A DNA stretch of 64,000 nt. Origin: Bauldia sp965232525 (GTDB lineage Bacteria > Pseudomonadota > Alphaproteobacteria > Rhizobiales > Kaistiaceae). The translations under genes and the position numbers were made by a program. Position 1 is the stretch's first letter. The number at the start of each line of letters is the position of its first letter. Shown here one piece after another: positions 58,286 through 64,000 of this stretch. The stretch lies in assembly GCF_965232525.1 (NCBI RefSeq), contig NZ_OZ246980.1, positions 1,860,001-1,924,000 of the forward strand, read 5' to 3'. The notes under the pieces were generated by a model, which saw nothing but the letters and a program-made list of their open reading frames with translations, did no database searches and was not told where the DNA came from.

Positions 58286-58414
58286 GGGCGGTTGTTTATG
58301 GGCCGTGTCTAGGGCGGCTGCTTGTAGTCAATTTGAGAAAGCGTACTCCTTGGGAGTTGATTGCAGCGTGTGTTAGCCTGCCAAGCAAACTTGTGGATGC
58401 GGCGGTACAGCTCA

Positions 58415-59446
58415 ATGGCGGAAAATAAGATCGAACGATACTTTTGTAATGTTTGCAAAGGGAGGACGAAGCATTTTGTTCGAGCAGAATACAACAAAAA
58501 TGACGAAGACGAGGTGCTCGTTTATCGCCAACGGATGCTCATTGTGGAGTGCTGTGGTTGTGAAAATTTGGAACTCGTGAAATTGTCATTCCTTAGTGGT
58601 AGCGTTATTTATGACAATGATAGTGATGAGAAATGGGACGAGTCAATTTTTCCTCCAGTCACGTATCGAGTCGCGCCGGAGTGGTTTGATGATCTCCCTG
58701 ATCCAACACTAGTGAAGATTTTTGGAGAGATATACAAATCACTTCAAACAGAGTCGTATTATTTGGCAACTTTTGGTTCGAGAACACTGATTGATCGACT
58801 GATAGTTTTGACAGTCGGTGATCAAGGTAGTTTTGCTAAGGGCTTGGCAGCTTTGCAAGGCCAAGGAAAGATTTCTGATCACGAAAGAACCATATTGGAT
58901 CCGGTTGTTCAAGCTGGCCATGCTGCCGCACATCGCGGCTGGGCACCGACGAGGGACCAATTGGCAACAATATTAGATACGGTTGAGGGACTCATACGGC
59001 GACTCTTGGTGTTACCTCAATTGGCTGAGGAACTTGACGAAGCTGTACCGGGTTATGGGGGCAGCACAAAAACTACAGGGATGAAGGCGGTCATTACTGC
59101 GAGTGAGAAAATCGACAAAGCACCGCAACAAATTAAGGACCTCTATGACGCTCTGCTAAACCGATCCAAAGCTCTTGGAGAAGATGTGTCGATTCATCCC
59201 CAAAAGCATTATATTGCTTTTCGTAGGAATCGCAATTTCGCGTCTGTTCAGGTTTACAATACAAAAAGAGTAATAAAGATATACCTCAACCTTGATCCCG
59301 ATGAATTGGAATTGGATCCTTCATACATGCGCGACGTTCGACAAATTGGTCACTTTGGAACCGGTGATCTCGAAGTTAATTTGGCTGCTAATACCGATCT
59401 TGATAGGACAATGGAACTGGTTTCGCGGAGCTATGACGTGTCATAG
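58415..59446 (+). CDS. Zinc ribbon-DUF4145-DUF5655 protein, possible defence gene
   Basis: A 343-aa cytoplasmic protein. Cys11/Cys14 (YFCNVCKG) and Cys46/Cys49 (VECCGCEN) form a treble-clef-like zinc ribbon. Residues about 85-210 match DUF4145 (FGEIYKSLQTESYYLATFGS, then RTLIDRLIVLTVGDQGSFAK and AGHAAAHRGWAPTRDQLATI), a domain seen in restriction and other defence proteins. Residues about 240-340 match DUF5655 (HPQKHYIAFRRNRNFASVQV, then RQIGHFGTGDLEVNL). The gene is clearly AT-rich against GC-rich neighbours, so it is likely horizontally acquired. Stand-alone; function unknown. Confidence 0.75.
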   Translation: MAENKIERYFCNVCKGRTKHFVRAEYNKNDEDEVLVYRQRMLIVECCGCENLELVKLSFLSGSVIYDNDSDEKWDESIFPPVTYRVAPEWFDDLPDPTLVKIFGEIYKSLQTESYYLATFGSRTLIDRLIVLTVGDQGSFAKGLAALQGQGKISDHERTILDPVVQAGHAAAHRGWAPTRDQLATILDTVEGLIRRLLVLPQLAEELDEAVPGYGGSTKTTGMKAVITASEKIDKAPQQIKDLYDALLNRSKALGEDVSIHPQKHYIAFRRNRNFASVQVYNTKRVIKIYLNLDPDELELDPSYMRDVRQIGHFGTGDLEVNLAANTDLDRTMELVSRSYDVS

Positions 59447-59475
59447 CTGATGGGCGATACAATCTGAGCTGTCGC

Positions 59476-59492
59476 CCTGCTTTGAGCAGGGG
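59476..59492 (+). terminator. Hairpin after the DUF4145-DUF5655 gene
   Basis: CCCTGC-TTTGA-GCAGGG, 30 bp after the stop; no T-run follows, so it may only stabilise the 3' end. Confidence 0.35.
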
Positions 59493-59640
59493 AATGCTGT
59501 TGGCTGTGGGCGCCGGCGCGACTACTCGGTGATCTCGGCGCGAAAAGGTTCCGCGACGGCGACGCCCTGCCGACGAGCGGGACTGCCAGCCGCGTCTCGC
59601 TTCTTTGACAGCTCAAACGGATTTGTGACAGACAGAAGCT

Positions 59641-59720
59641 GCAACGGGGGCATCCGGCGTCGGCCGGGTTGAGACGTACCCTTGGAACCTGAACCGGCTC
59701 ATACCGGCGGAGGAAGTTGC
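59641..59720 (+). promoter_or_regulatory. TPP riboswitch (THI element)
   Basis: P1 is closed by GCAAC (59641-59645) and GTTGC (59716-59720). Conserved blocks in order are GTTGAGACGTACCCTT (59668-59683, the CUGAGA/ACCC part with a C-to-U change), GAACCTGA (59686-59693), and ACCGGCTCATACCGGCGGAG, the second helix. It lies about 225 bp upstream of tenA. A hairpin GCATCCCT/AGGGATGC (59750-59778) just downstream may be the expression platform, controlling translation or termination by thiamine diphosphate. Confidence 0.9.
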
Positions 59721-59749
59721 GATCGGCTCCCTCCGCGGCTGGCCGGTTT

Positions 59750-59778
59750 GCATCCCTGCCGACAACACAGAGGGATGC
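59750..59778 (+). promoter_or_regulatory. Candidate expression-platform hairpin of the TPP riboswitch
   Basis: GCATCCCT (59750-59757) can pair with AGGGATGC (59771-59778) across a 13-nt loop. The 3' arm contains the AGGG that could act as ribosome site for a short leader frame at 59781, so the hairpin could sequester it. Confidence 0.5.
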
Positions 59779-59780
59779 GG

Positions 59781-59948
59781 ATGCAAGACCCTTCAATCGC
59801 TACGAACCATGTTGTCACGAACGTGATGGCTGACGTCATGATGGCTGCTCGGGGCTCGATCGCCACTCGGGGTCTAGGCGGCCCGATCGTGGGCAGCGGT
59901 CATGGGCCTCTCAATGATTTCCGCGGCGGGACGGAGGTTCGCCGATGA
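59781..59948 (+). CDS. Possible 55-aa leader frame between the TPP riboswitch and tenA
   Basis: ATG 59781 lies 6 nt after AGGG and reads MQDPSIATNHVVTNVMADVM, ending REVRR-like GGTEVRR. Its TGA overlaps the tenA ATG (ATGA), the arrangement for translational coupling. It has no recognised family. It could instead be non-coding leader sequence; the ATG sits inside the candidate platform, so translation may be set by thiamine. Confidence 0.35.
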   Translation: MQDPSIATNHVVTNVMADVMMAARGSIATRGLGGPIVGSGHGPLNDFRGGTEVRR

Positions 59949-60628
59949 GCTTCACCCGCAACCTCTGGGAGGAGACCGCGGACCTGCAGGAGGCGATCCG
60001 CACCATGCCCTTCAACGCGGAACTTGCCGTCGGAACTTTGTCGCTCGAGACCTTCCGGGGATACATCATTCAGGACGCGCACTACCTCGAAGGCTTCGCC
60101 CGCGCGCTAGCGCTCGCTGCCTCCCACGCTCCCGATGCCGAAAGCATCGCCCAACTGGCCGGTTCGGCCAACGGCGCCATCGCGGTCGAGCGGCAACTGC
60201 ATGCCGAGTACATGGCGCTTTACGGTGTGTCCAAGGAGGATTTCGCCGCGGCGCCGCCATCGCGCGCCTGCGACCACTACGTCAACTTTCTGGTTCGCTC
60301 GGCGGCGGTCGACCCGTTTACGATCGCGGTCGTTGCGCTGTTGCCGTGCTTTTGGATCTATCAGCGGGTGGGCGTTTCCATCCATGCCGAGGCGGCGGCC
60401 GAGCATCCTTATCGCGCCTGGATCGACACCTATGCCAGTGACGCCTTTGCGACCGTGGTGCAAGAGATGCTCGACCTGACCGACCGGCTGGCGTCGCAAT
60501 CGAGCGACGCGATCCGATCGGCGATGCAGACGGCCTTCATCCACTCTTCGTGGCACGAATGGATGTTCTGGGAGAGCGCATATCGCAAAGAGAGCTGGCC
60601 CGAAGCCAGAAACGTCGCCGCCCCCTGA
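59945..60628 (+). CDS. tenA: TenA-family thiaminase II-like protein
   Basis: A 227-aa all-helical enzyme of thiamine salvage that releases or recycles the pyrimidine (HMP) from thiamine breakdown products. Marks are FRGYIIQDAHYLEGFARALA, ALLPCFWIYQRVG, HPYRAWIDTYA and HEWMFWESAY. GGAGG precedes the ATG 59945. Its thiamine link is supported by the TPP riboswitch upstream. The active-site Cys equivalent (in RACDHY, near residue 114) is plausible, so it may be an active TenA_C-type enzyme. Confidence 0.93.
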   Translation: MSFTRNLWEETADLQEAIRTMPFNAELAVGTLSLETFRGYIIQDAHYLEGFARALALAASHAPDAESIAQLAGSANGAIAVERQLHAEYMALYGVSKEDFAAAPPSRACDHYVNFLVRSAAVDPFTIAVVALLPCFWIYQRVGVSIHAEAAAEHPYRAWIDTYASDAFATVVQEMLDLTDRLASQSSDAIRSAMQTAFIHSSWHEWMFWESAYRKESWPEARNVAAP

Positions 60629-60756
60629 TGCCTTAATGCTCCCACCCGCCTCAGTTCGTACGATCGCTACGACGCATTCTGCTCAAGGAGATGGTATCGA
60701 GCAGGCCATGATGCGATGGCGTCGGTTGGCAGCGATAGGGCCGAAAGGAGACAACC

Positions 60757-61161
60757 ATGGACATGCGGAAGACGCTCGAGGATTTTCACGCGGCGTACAA
60801 CGAGGCGTTCAATCGAGGCGATGCTGCCGGGTGCGCGGCGTTCTTCTCAGAAGATGTCGCCTTGCTGGCGCCTGACCAACCGATGGTCCGGGGCCGAAAG
60901 GCGTTCGAGGAAGCGTACCAATCCCGAATGGACCAGGACAGCGGCGGGACTCACACCAACGCACTGGTGGAGTACGGTGTCGAGGGCGACATGGCCTATG
61001 AAATCGGAACGTTCGCCGTTGCGGGCACGAATCCGCCGGAGAAGGGCAAGTTCGTCAACATCCTGAAGCGCCAGCCGGACGGTACCTGGAAAGTCACCGT
61101 CTCCATCTTCAACAGTGACGGGCCGCGTGGCGAGGACCAAGCTGACGCCAGCACCACTTAA
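60757..61161 (+). CDS. SnoaL/DUF4440-like NTF2-fold protein
   Basis: A 134-aa cytoplasmic protein with AAAGGAG 6 nt before the ATG. NTF2-like core: FHAAYNEAFNRGDAAGCAAF, then FSEDVALLAPDQPMVRGRKA, and FVNILKRQPDGTWKVTVSIF. Matches the DUF4440/SnoaL-like group of unknown ligand. Alone; 60 bp before another small gene on the same strand. Confidence 0.82.
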   Translation: MDMRKTLEDFHAAYNEAFNRGDAAGCAAFFSEDVALLAPDQPMVRGRKAFEEAYQSRMDQDSGGTHTNALVEYGVEGDMAYEIGTFAVAGTNPPEKGKFVNILKRQPDGTWKVTVSIFNSDGPRGEDQADASTT

Positions 61162-61220
61162 AACCGTGAAAGCTTTGCGGGCTAAGCGCATGAGCAAGAG
61201 CTCAAACCGGAGACATATCG

Positions 61221-61667
61221 ATGTCTGATTATTTGGAGGCGGTAGGAACGTTCCTGACGAACGATATGGGCAAGGCAGAGGGACAAGACGTTACCAGTCG
61301 AAGCCTGCTGACGTTTAGCGAAGGGGCACTAGCCGTCCTAATCGACGCCAATCAGGCCGGCGTGACCGGGTTTGGGCCCTACAGCGCAGCCACCGGTTCC
61401 TGGCGCGGCGTTTCGAACTCCGACGGAATCATCCGCGTATCCGCTGTTGTCTTGCATTTCACCTTTGCCACATCTCAGTTTCCGGAGAAAAAGATCGGTC
61501 GTGTCGACATTGACGCCACGATCGACACGAACCAGGACACCCTGTCGGGAACGTTTCGCCTTTTTCTATTTCCGATCGACGGCGATCCACTTGGGCCGAT
61601 CCCTGAGGAGCCGGCTTTGAGCGGGCCCATTACCGGACAGAAGGTCGTCGCGGCGCCGAGCGGCTGA
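61221..61667 (+). CDS. Small protein of unknown function
   Basis: A 148-aa protein (ATG 61221 preceded by CCGGAGA). It looks all-beta: RSLLTFSEGALAVLIDANQA, TGSWRGVSNSDGIIRVSAVV, IGRVDIDATIDTNQDTLSGT FR. I recognise no family with confidence. It follows the NTF2-like gene by 60 bp and may share its promoter. It may be a beta-barrel/lipocalin-like fold, but this is a guess. Confidence 0.6.
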   Translation: MSDYLEAVGTFLTNDMGKAEGQDVTSRSLLTFSEGALAVLIDANQAGVTGFGPYSAATGSWRGVSNSDGIIRVSAVVLHFTFATSQFPEKKIGRVDIDATIDTNQDTLSGTFRLFLFPIDGDPLGPIPEEPALSGPITGQKVVAAPSG

Positions 61668-61723
61668 TTTCGCCTACTCATCTGAAGCGTGGTCATCGCA
61701 GGCGGGGTTACATTTGACGCCGA

Positions 61724-62719
61724 CTAATCGGCGATATCAGCGCGAAAGGCCTCGACGATGGCGCCGGCAGGCTGACCGATCGATTCGACCGATTCGTCCA
61801 AAATCGGTTCCATCGCAGCACGCACGTGATCGATCAGGACAGGCGCCAGCTCGCCTGCGATAACGATGCCGCTGTCCGTGAGGATCTTGACCTTGAGCGC
61901 GTCCTCGGCTTCCGAAACGGCCCAGAATCGCGGCTGGAGCCGGGCCGCAACGTCTTCGATCGCCGCCTGATGGTCCGTCGAAAGCGTGTTCCAGGCATCG
62001 AGGTTGACGGATACCGCGTTCGACGCCGGGAGGAAGTGGGCCACATACATGTAACTGAAGTGCTCCCAGAACTTGCCGTCCACCCCGGAGCTCGCCGATG
62101 TCGCGACGGCGTCGATGGTACCTTCGTTCAGAGCCGGAACAACGTCACCCCAGGGGAGTTGCACCGTTGTCGCGCCGATCCGGTCGTAGGCGGCCGTCAG
62201 GGCATCGAACGCCGTCCGGACCTTGAGGGCCTGCAGGTCCTCGACCGTTTCAAGAGGTACCTGGGCGTAGAGGTAGGTCGTTGGCCATGGAACGAAGTAA
62301 AGGAACTTCTGATTATGCCCGACGGCGCGTTCATGCACATGCGGCAGCCAGTGCTTGTGAAGAAGCGCTATTTCGTCGTGGTTCGACGCAAGGTTCGGAT
62401 TCGCCGCCAGACCAAGCAGCGGTTCTTCAGCGGCTTGCTGAGGCAAAAGCATCTCTCCGATCGGCACCGTGCCGTCGCGAACCGCGGCGAGTATCTCCGG
62501 CCCCTTGAGGCCTAATGCCCCGCCCGGATGGACCGTGATGACGACCTCGCCGCCCGTCGCCTCGTCGACCGCCGCGGCGAACGCCTTGGCGTTCTCGACG
62601 TGAAAATTGCCTTCTGGCCACACCAGTGGCAGGTCCCACGCCGTTTCGGCATACGCCGGCGTTCCGGCGAACGCCGCTAAGGAAACGAACAGCATCCAAC
62701 GTAAAGACCGTGAAATCAT
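61724..62719 (-). CDS. TRAP-transporter DctP-type solute-binding protein, orphan
   Basis: A 331-aa periplasmic protein. Signal peptide about 1-24 (SLRWMLFVSLAAFAGTPAYA), then DctP features: GGEVVITVHPGGALGLKGPE, FVPWPTTYLYAQVPLETVED, LQALKVRTAFDALTAAYDRI GA and LPWGDVVPALNEGTIDAVAT, with the Arg of LKVRT expected to bind a carboxylate. No DctQ or DctM membrane genes are within the window, so it is an orphan or lies in a split locus. The upstream 210 bp contains no obvious partner. Confidence 0.9.
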   Translation of the reverse strand: MISRSLRWMLFVSLAAFAGTPAYAETAWDLPLVWPEGNFHVENAKAFAAAVDEATGGEVVITVHPGGALGLKGPEILAAVRDGTVPIGEMLLPQQAAEEPLLGLAANPNLASNHDEIALLHKHWLPHVHERAVGHNQKFLYFVPWPTTYLYAQVPLETVEDLQALKVRTAFDALTAAYDRIGATTVQLPWGDVVPALNEGTIDAVATSASSGVDGKFWEHFSYMYVAHFLPASNAVSVNLDAWNTLSTDHQAAIEDVAARLQPRFWAVSEAEDALKVKILTDSGIVIAGELAPVLIDHVRAAMEPILDESVESIGQPAGAIVEAFRADIAD

Positions 62720-62929
62720 CGACGTCGCCTTTCCCGCTAGGGTTCAACTTCCTGCCGTTCCGGCCAAGCGAATGCGATACGCGCTATGGCTGCCTGTTCT
62801 CTCTCATTGGAGATATAGCAATCGGCCAAATTCGACCGACGCCAAAGTCGACGTAGATGATGGGCGGCCCGGACCGCGATTTATTTTGCACCGCAAGATG
62901 GCGAGCATGGGGCGAAAGTATGCGCGCCT

Positions 62930-63469
62930 TTACCCGCGCCGCCGTGTCCAGGGCCGGGTGCCGGCCGGGACTTCCTTTTCGCCGAGCGCCGGCTGGAGAT
63001 AGCGGGTGACCTCGGGCCATTCGCCCTTTTCGAAGGCGGTGACGAGCTGGGCGTCGTCGGTCTGGAAGGCGTCGATGCCGACCCGCGCCATCAGCGGCAC
63101 CTGGTCGATGAAGTAATCGCCGACCGCACGGATCTCGCCTTTGTAGCCGTCGCGGTCACGGAGCAGCCGGGCGATCGAGAAGGCGCGGCCGTCGGCGAAC
63201 TTGCGCATCTCGACCGCGATCGCCGGGAAGTGGGCGAGGTCGGCGACGATGTCGTCCCAGTCACTGTCGGGCGCGAACACCAGCCCGACCGGCGCGTTAC
63301 GGCGCTGGAGCGCGTCCCGTTCGTTGCGCCACCGCTCGAGTGAGACGAACACCGGCGCATCGTCGGGTACGGGCGCGTCGTCGGCGATGATCGTCCAGTC
63401 GTCGTCGACGAAATCGCCGTTCTTCCAAAGGGGCATCGGGTCTTCCGGTATCGCGGCGTCTAGGGCCAT
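62930..63469 (-). CDS. DUF934 protein of the sulfate assimilation operon
   Basis: A 179-aa cytoplasmic protein. It reads LWKNGDFVDDDWTIIADDAP, then APVGLVFAPDSDWDDIVADL, MRKFADGRAFSIARLLRDRD GYKG and IRAVGDYFIDQVPLMARVGI DAFQ, the DUF934 pattern. It is 13 bp after cysH on the same strand, as in most alpha- and betaproteobacterial sulfite reductase clusters, so a role with CysH/CysI is inferred. ATG 63469. The Arg-rich C-terminus is terminal. Confidence 0.9.
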   Translation of the reverse strand: MALDAAIPEDPMPLWKNGDFVDDDWTIIADDAPVPDDAPVFVSLERWRNERDALQRRNAPVGLVFAPDSDWDDIVADLAHFPAIAVEMRKFADGRAFSIARLLRDRDGYKGEIRAVGDYFIDQVPLMARVGIDAFQTDDAQLVTAFEKGEWPEVTRYLQPALGEKEVPAGTRPWTRRRG

Positions 63470-63482
63470 TACAATCCTATCC

Positions 63483-64000
63483 TCATATGCCGCCGCCGTC
63501 GGTTCCGAAAGTGGGTTCGTGGATGCCGCACTCGGTTTTGTCGAGACCGCGCCAGCGGCCGGAGCGTTGATCCTCGTTCGCCGCGACCCGGCTGGTGCAC
63601 GGTACACAGCCGATTGACGGGTAGCCCTTGGCGACCAGCGGGTGCGGCGGCAGGGCGTGCTTGGCGGCATAAGCCTTGAGGTCGTCGGGCGACCACTCGA
63701 TCAGCGGGTTGATCTTGATCCGCTCGCCCTCGGCCTCGAACAACTGCAGGGCGGCGCGCTTGGCGTTCTGGAAGCGCTTGCGCCCGGTGAACCACGCGTC
63801 GAAGTCCTTGACCGCGCGCTGCAGCGGCTCGGTCTTGCGCACGTGACAGCAGTGATCCGGGTTCGTCATCCACAGCGCCCGGTGCGGGTCTTCCGCCGCC
63901 AGCCGGTCCGGGTCGGGCGTGACCGTGCGCACGTCCTGGAGCCCAAGGGTCTCGGCGAGCTTGGTCCGGTACTCCAGCGTCTCGGCGAACAGGCGGCCGG
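63483..64000 (-). CDS. cysH: Phosphoadenylyl/adenylyl-sulfate reductase, 5' partial
   Basis: Only the C-terminal ~172 residues are in the window; the frame is open to the edge. The product reduces APS/PAPS to sulfite with thioredoxin. It has the CC motif (PDHCCHVRKTEPLQRA) and the CXXC motif (GYPSIGCVPCTSRVAANEDQ), which together bind a [4Fe-4S] cluster, so this is the APS-preferring, bacterial type; the active-site Cys is in the C-terminal ECGIHEPTF. Followed by DUF934. Confidence 0.95.
   Translation of the reverse strand, partial: GRLFAETLEYRTKLAETLGLQDVRTVTPDPDRLAAEDPHRALWMTNPDHCCHVRKTEPLQRAVKDFDAWFTGRKRFQNAKRAALQLFEAEGERIKINPLIEWSPDDLKAYAAKHALPPHPLVAKGYPSIGCVPCTSRVAANEDQRSGRWRGLDKTECGIHEPTFGTDGGGI

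Noticed and set aside
59431..59796. Open minus-strand frame of about 121 codons over the TPP riboswitch
   Set aside because: It reads across the conserved riboswitch, is Arg/Ser-rich with no domain, and has no ribosome site.
1..64000. tRNA or rRNA genes, integrase attachment sites, insertion sequences
   Set aside because: By eye I found no cloverleaf with GGTTCRANTCC-type T arm, no rRNA segment, no transposase or integrase frame, and no terminal inverted repeats with a target duplication.

Overview
This is GC-rich alphaproteobacterial chromosome, most likely Hyphomicrobiales-like. The evidence is gene content and order: purE-purK beside a YdcH-type gene; a TrcR (DUF1013) / quinone reductase / DUF1192 / RcdA / rpmE block; tkt-gap-pgk-fba; DUF4164-zapA-6S RNA-5-FTHF cyclo-ligase-YmdB-YebC; ruvC/ruvA/ruvB; zwf-edd; and cysH-DUF934. 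A TTAA-N7-TTAA (CtrA-type) site lies upstream of rcdA. No tRNA, rRNA, CRISPR array, prophage or intact insertion sequence was seen.

Layout. 1-6.4 kb: end of an RTX haem peroxidase, a DJ-1/PfpI protein and an ABM-domain membrane protein divergent from a LysR regulator, small exported proteins, a HAD phosphatase and an SH3/DUF1236 protein. 6.4-7.0 kb: dispersed palindromic repeats. 7.0-15.8 kb: TPR lipoprotein, purEK, two YdcH-like genes, MarC, DoxX/LysR pair, a decayed NTF2-like gene, TauE, an SDR, and a VOC-WYL regulator operon. 15.8-21.2 kb: cell-cycle block (TrcR, DUF1192, a candidate CtrA-driven small RNA, RcdA), rpmE and a MotA/ExbB-OmpA envelope pair. 21.3-29.9 kb: suhB, a Sel1-repeat protein, thiE-like, and a central-carbon operon read tkt>gap>pgk>GNAT>fba. 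30.2-33.5 kb: DUF4164, zapA, 6S RNA, 5-FCL, YmdB, YebC. 33.5-41.7 kb: TauE, exported nucleoside hydrolase, then a ruv locus split by a vapBC-type toxin-antitoxin pair (between ruvC and ruvA) and by small membrane proteins, a DksA-like protein and a GNAT (between ruvA and ruvB). 41.7-42.8 kb: repeat mosaic with a 262-bp tandem duplication. 42.8-46.4 kb: MFS, MATE and an AT-rich membrane protein. 46.8-51.8 kb: four tandem paralogues of RTX-tailed beta-helix proteins. 52-53.5 kb: MliC-domain protein with a newly noticed internal duplication. 53.5-58.3 kb: SMP-30 lactonase, zwf, edd. 58.4-59.4 kb: AT-rich zinc-ribbon/DUF4145/DUF5655 gene. 59.6-60.6 kb: TPP riboswitch and tenA. 60.7-64 kb: NTF2-like protein, TRAP solute-binding protein, DUF934 and cysH (partial).

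How the parts fit. Housekeeping operons (lower glycolysis/Calvin-type sugar phosphates, Entner-Doudoroff entry, purine, thiamine salvage, sulfate assimilation, recombination, cell-cycle control) alternate with accessory loci. The most distinctive content is: (i) the mosaic array of four RTX beta-helix proteins, whose blocks pair differently along the gene, pointing to recombination among copies; (ii) a structured, terminator-ended small RNA candidate starting just after a CtrA box upstream of rcdA; (iii) a matching TCCTGACAG-N4-CTGTCAGGA type palindrome in front of two genes 22 kb apart, implying a small regulon of the local WYL regulator; (iv) the toxin-antitoxin insertion inside the ruv locus; and (v) the AT-rich, possibly defence-related DUF5655 gene. 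All functional statements are by family recognition from the sequence; no database search was run.
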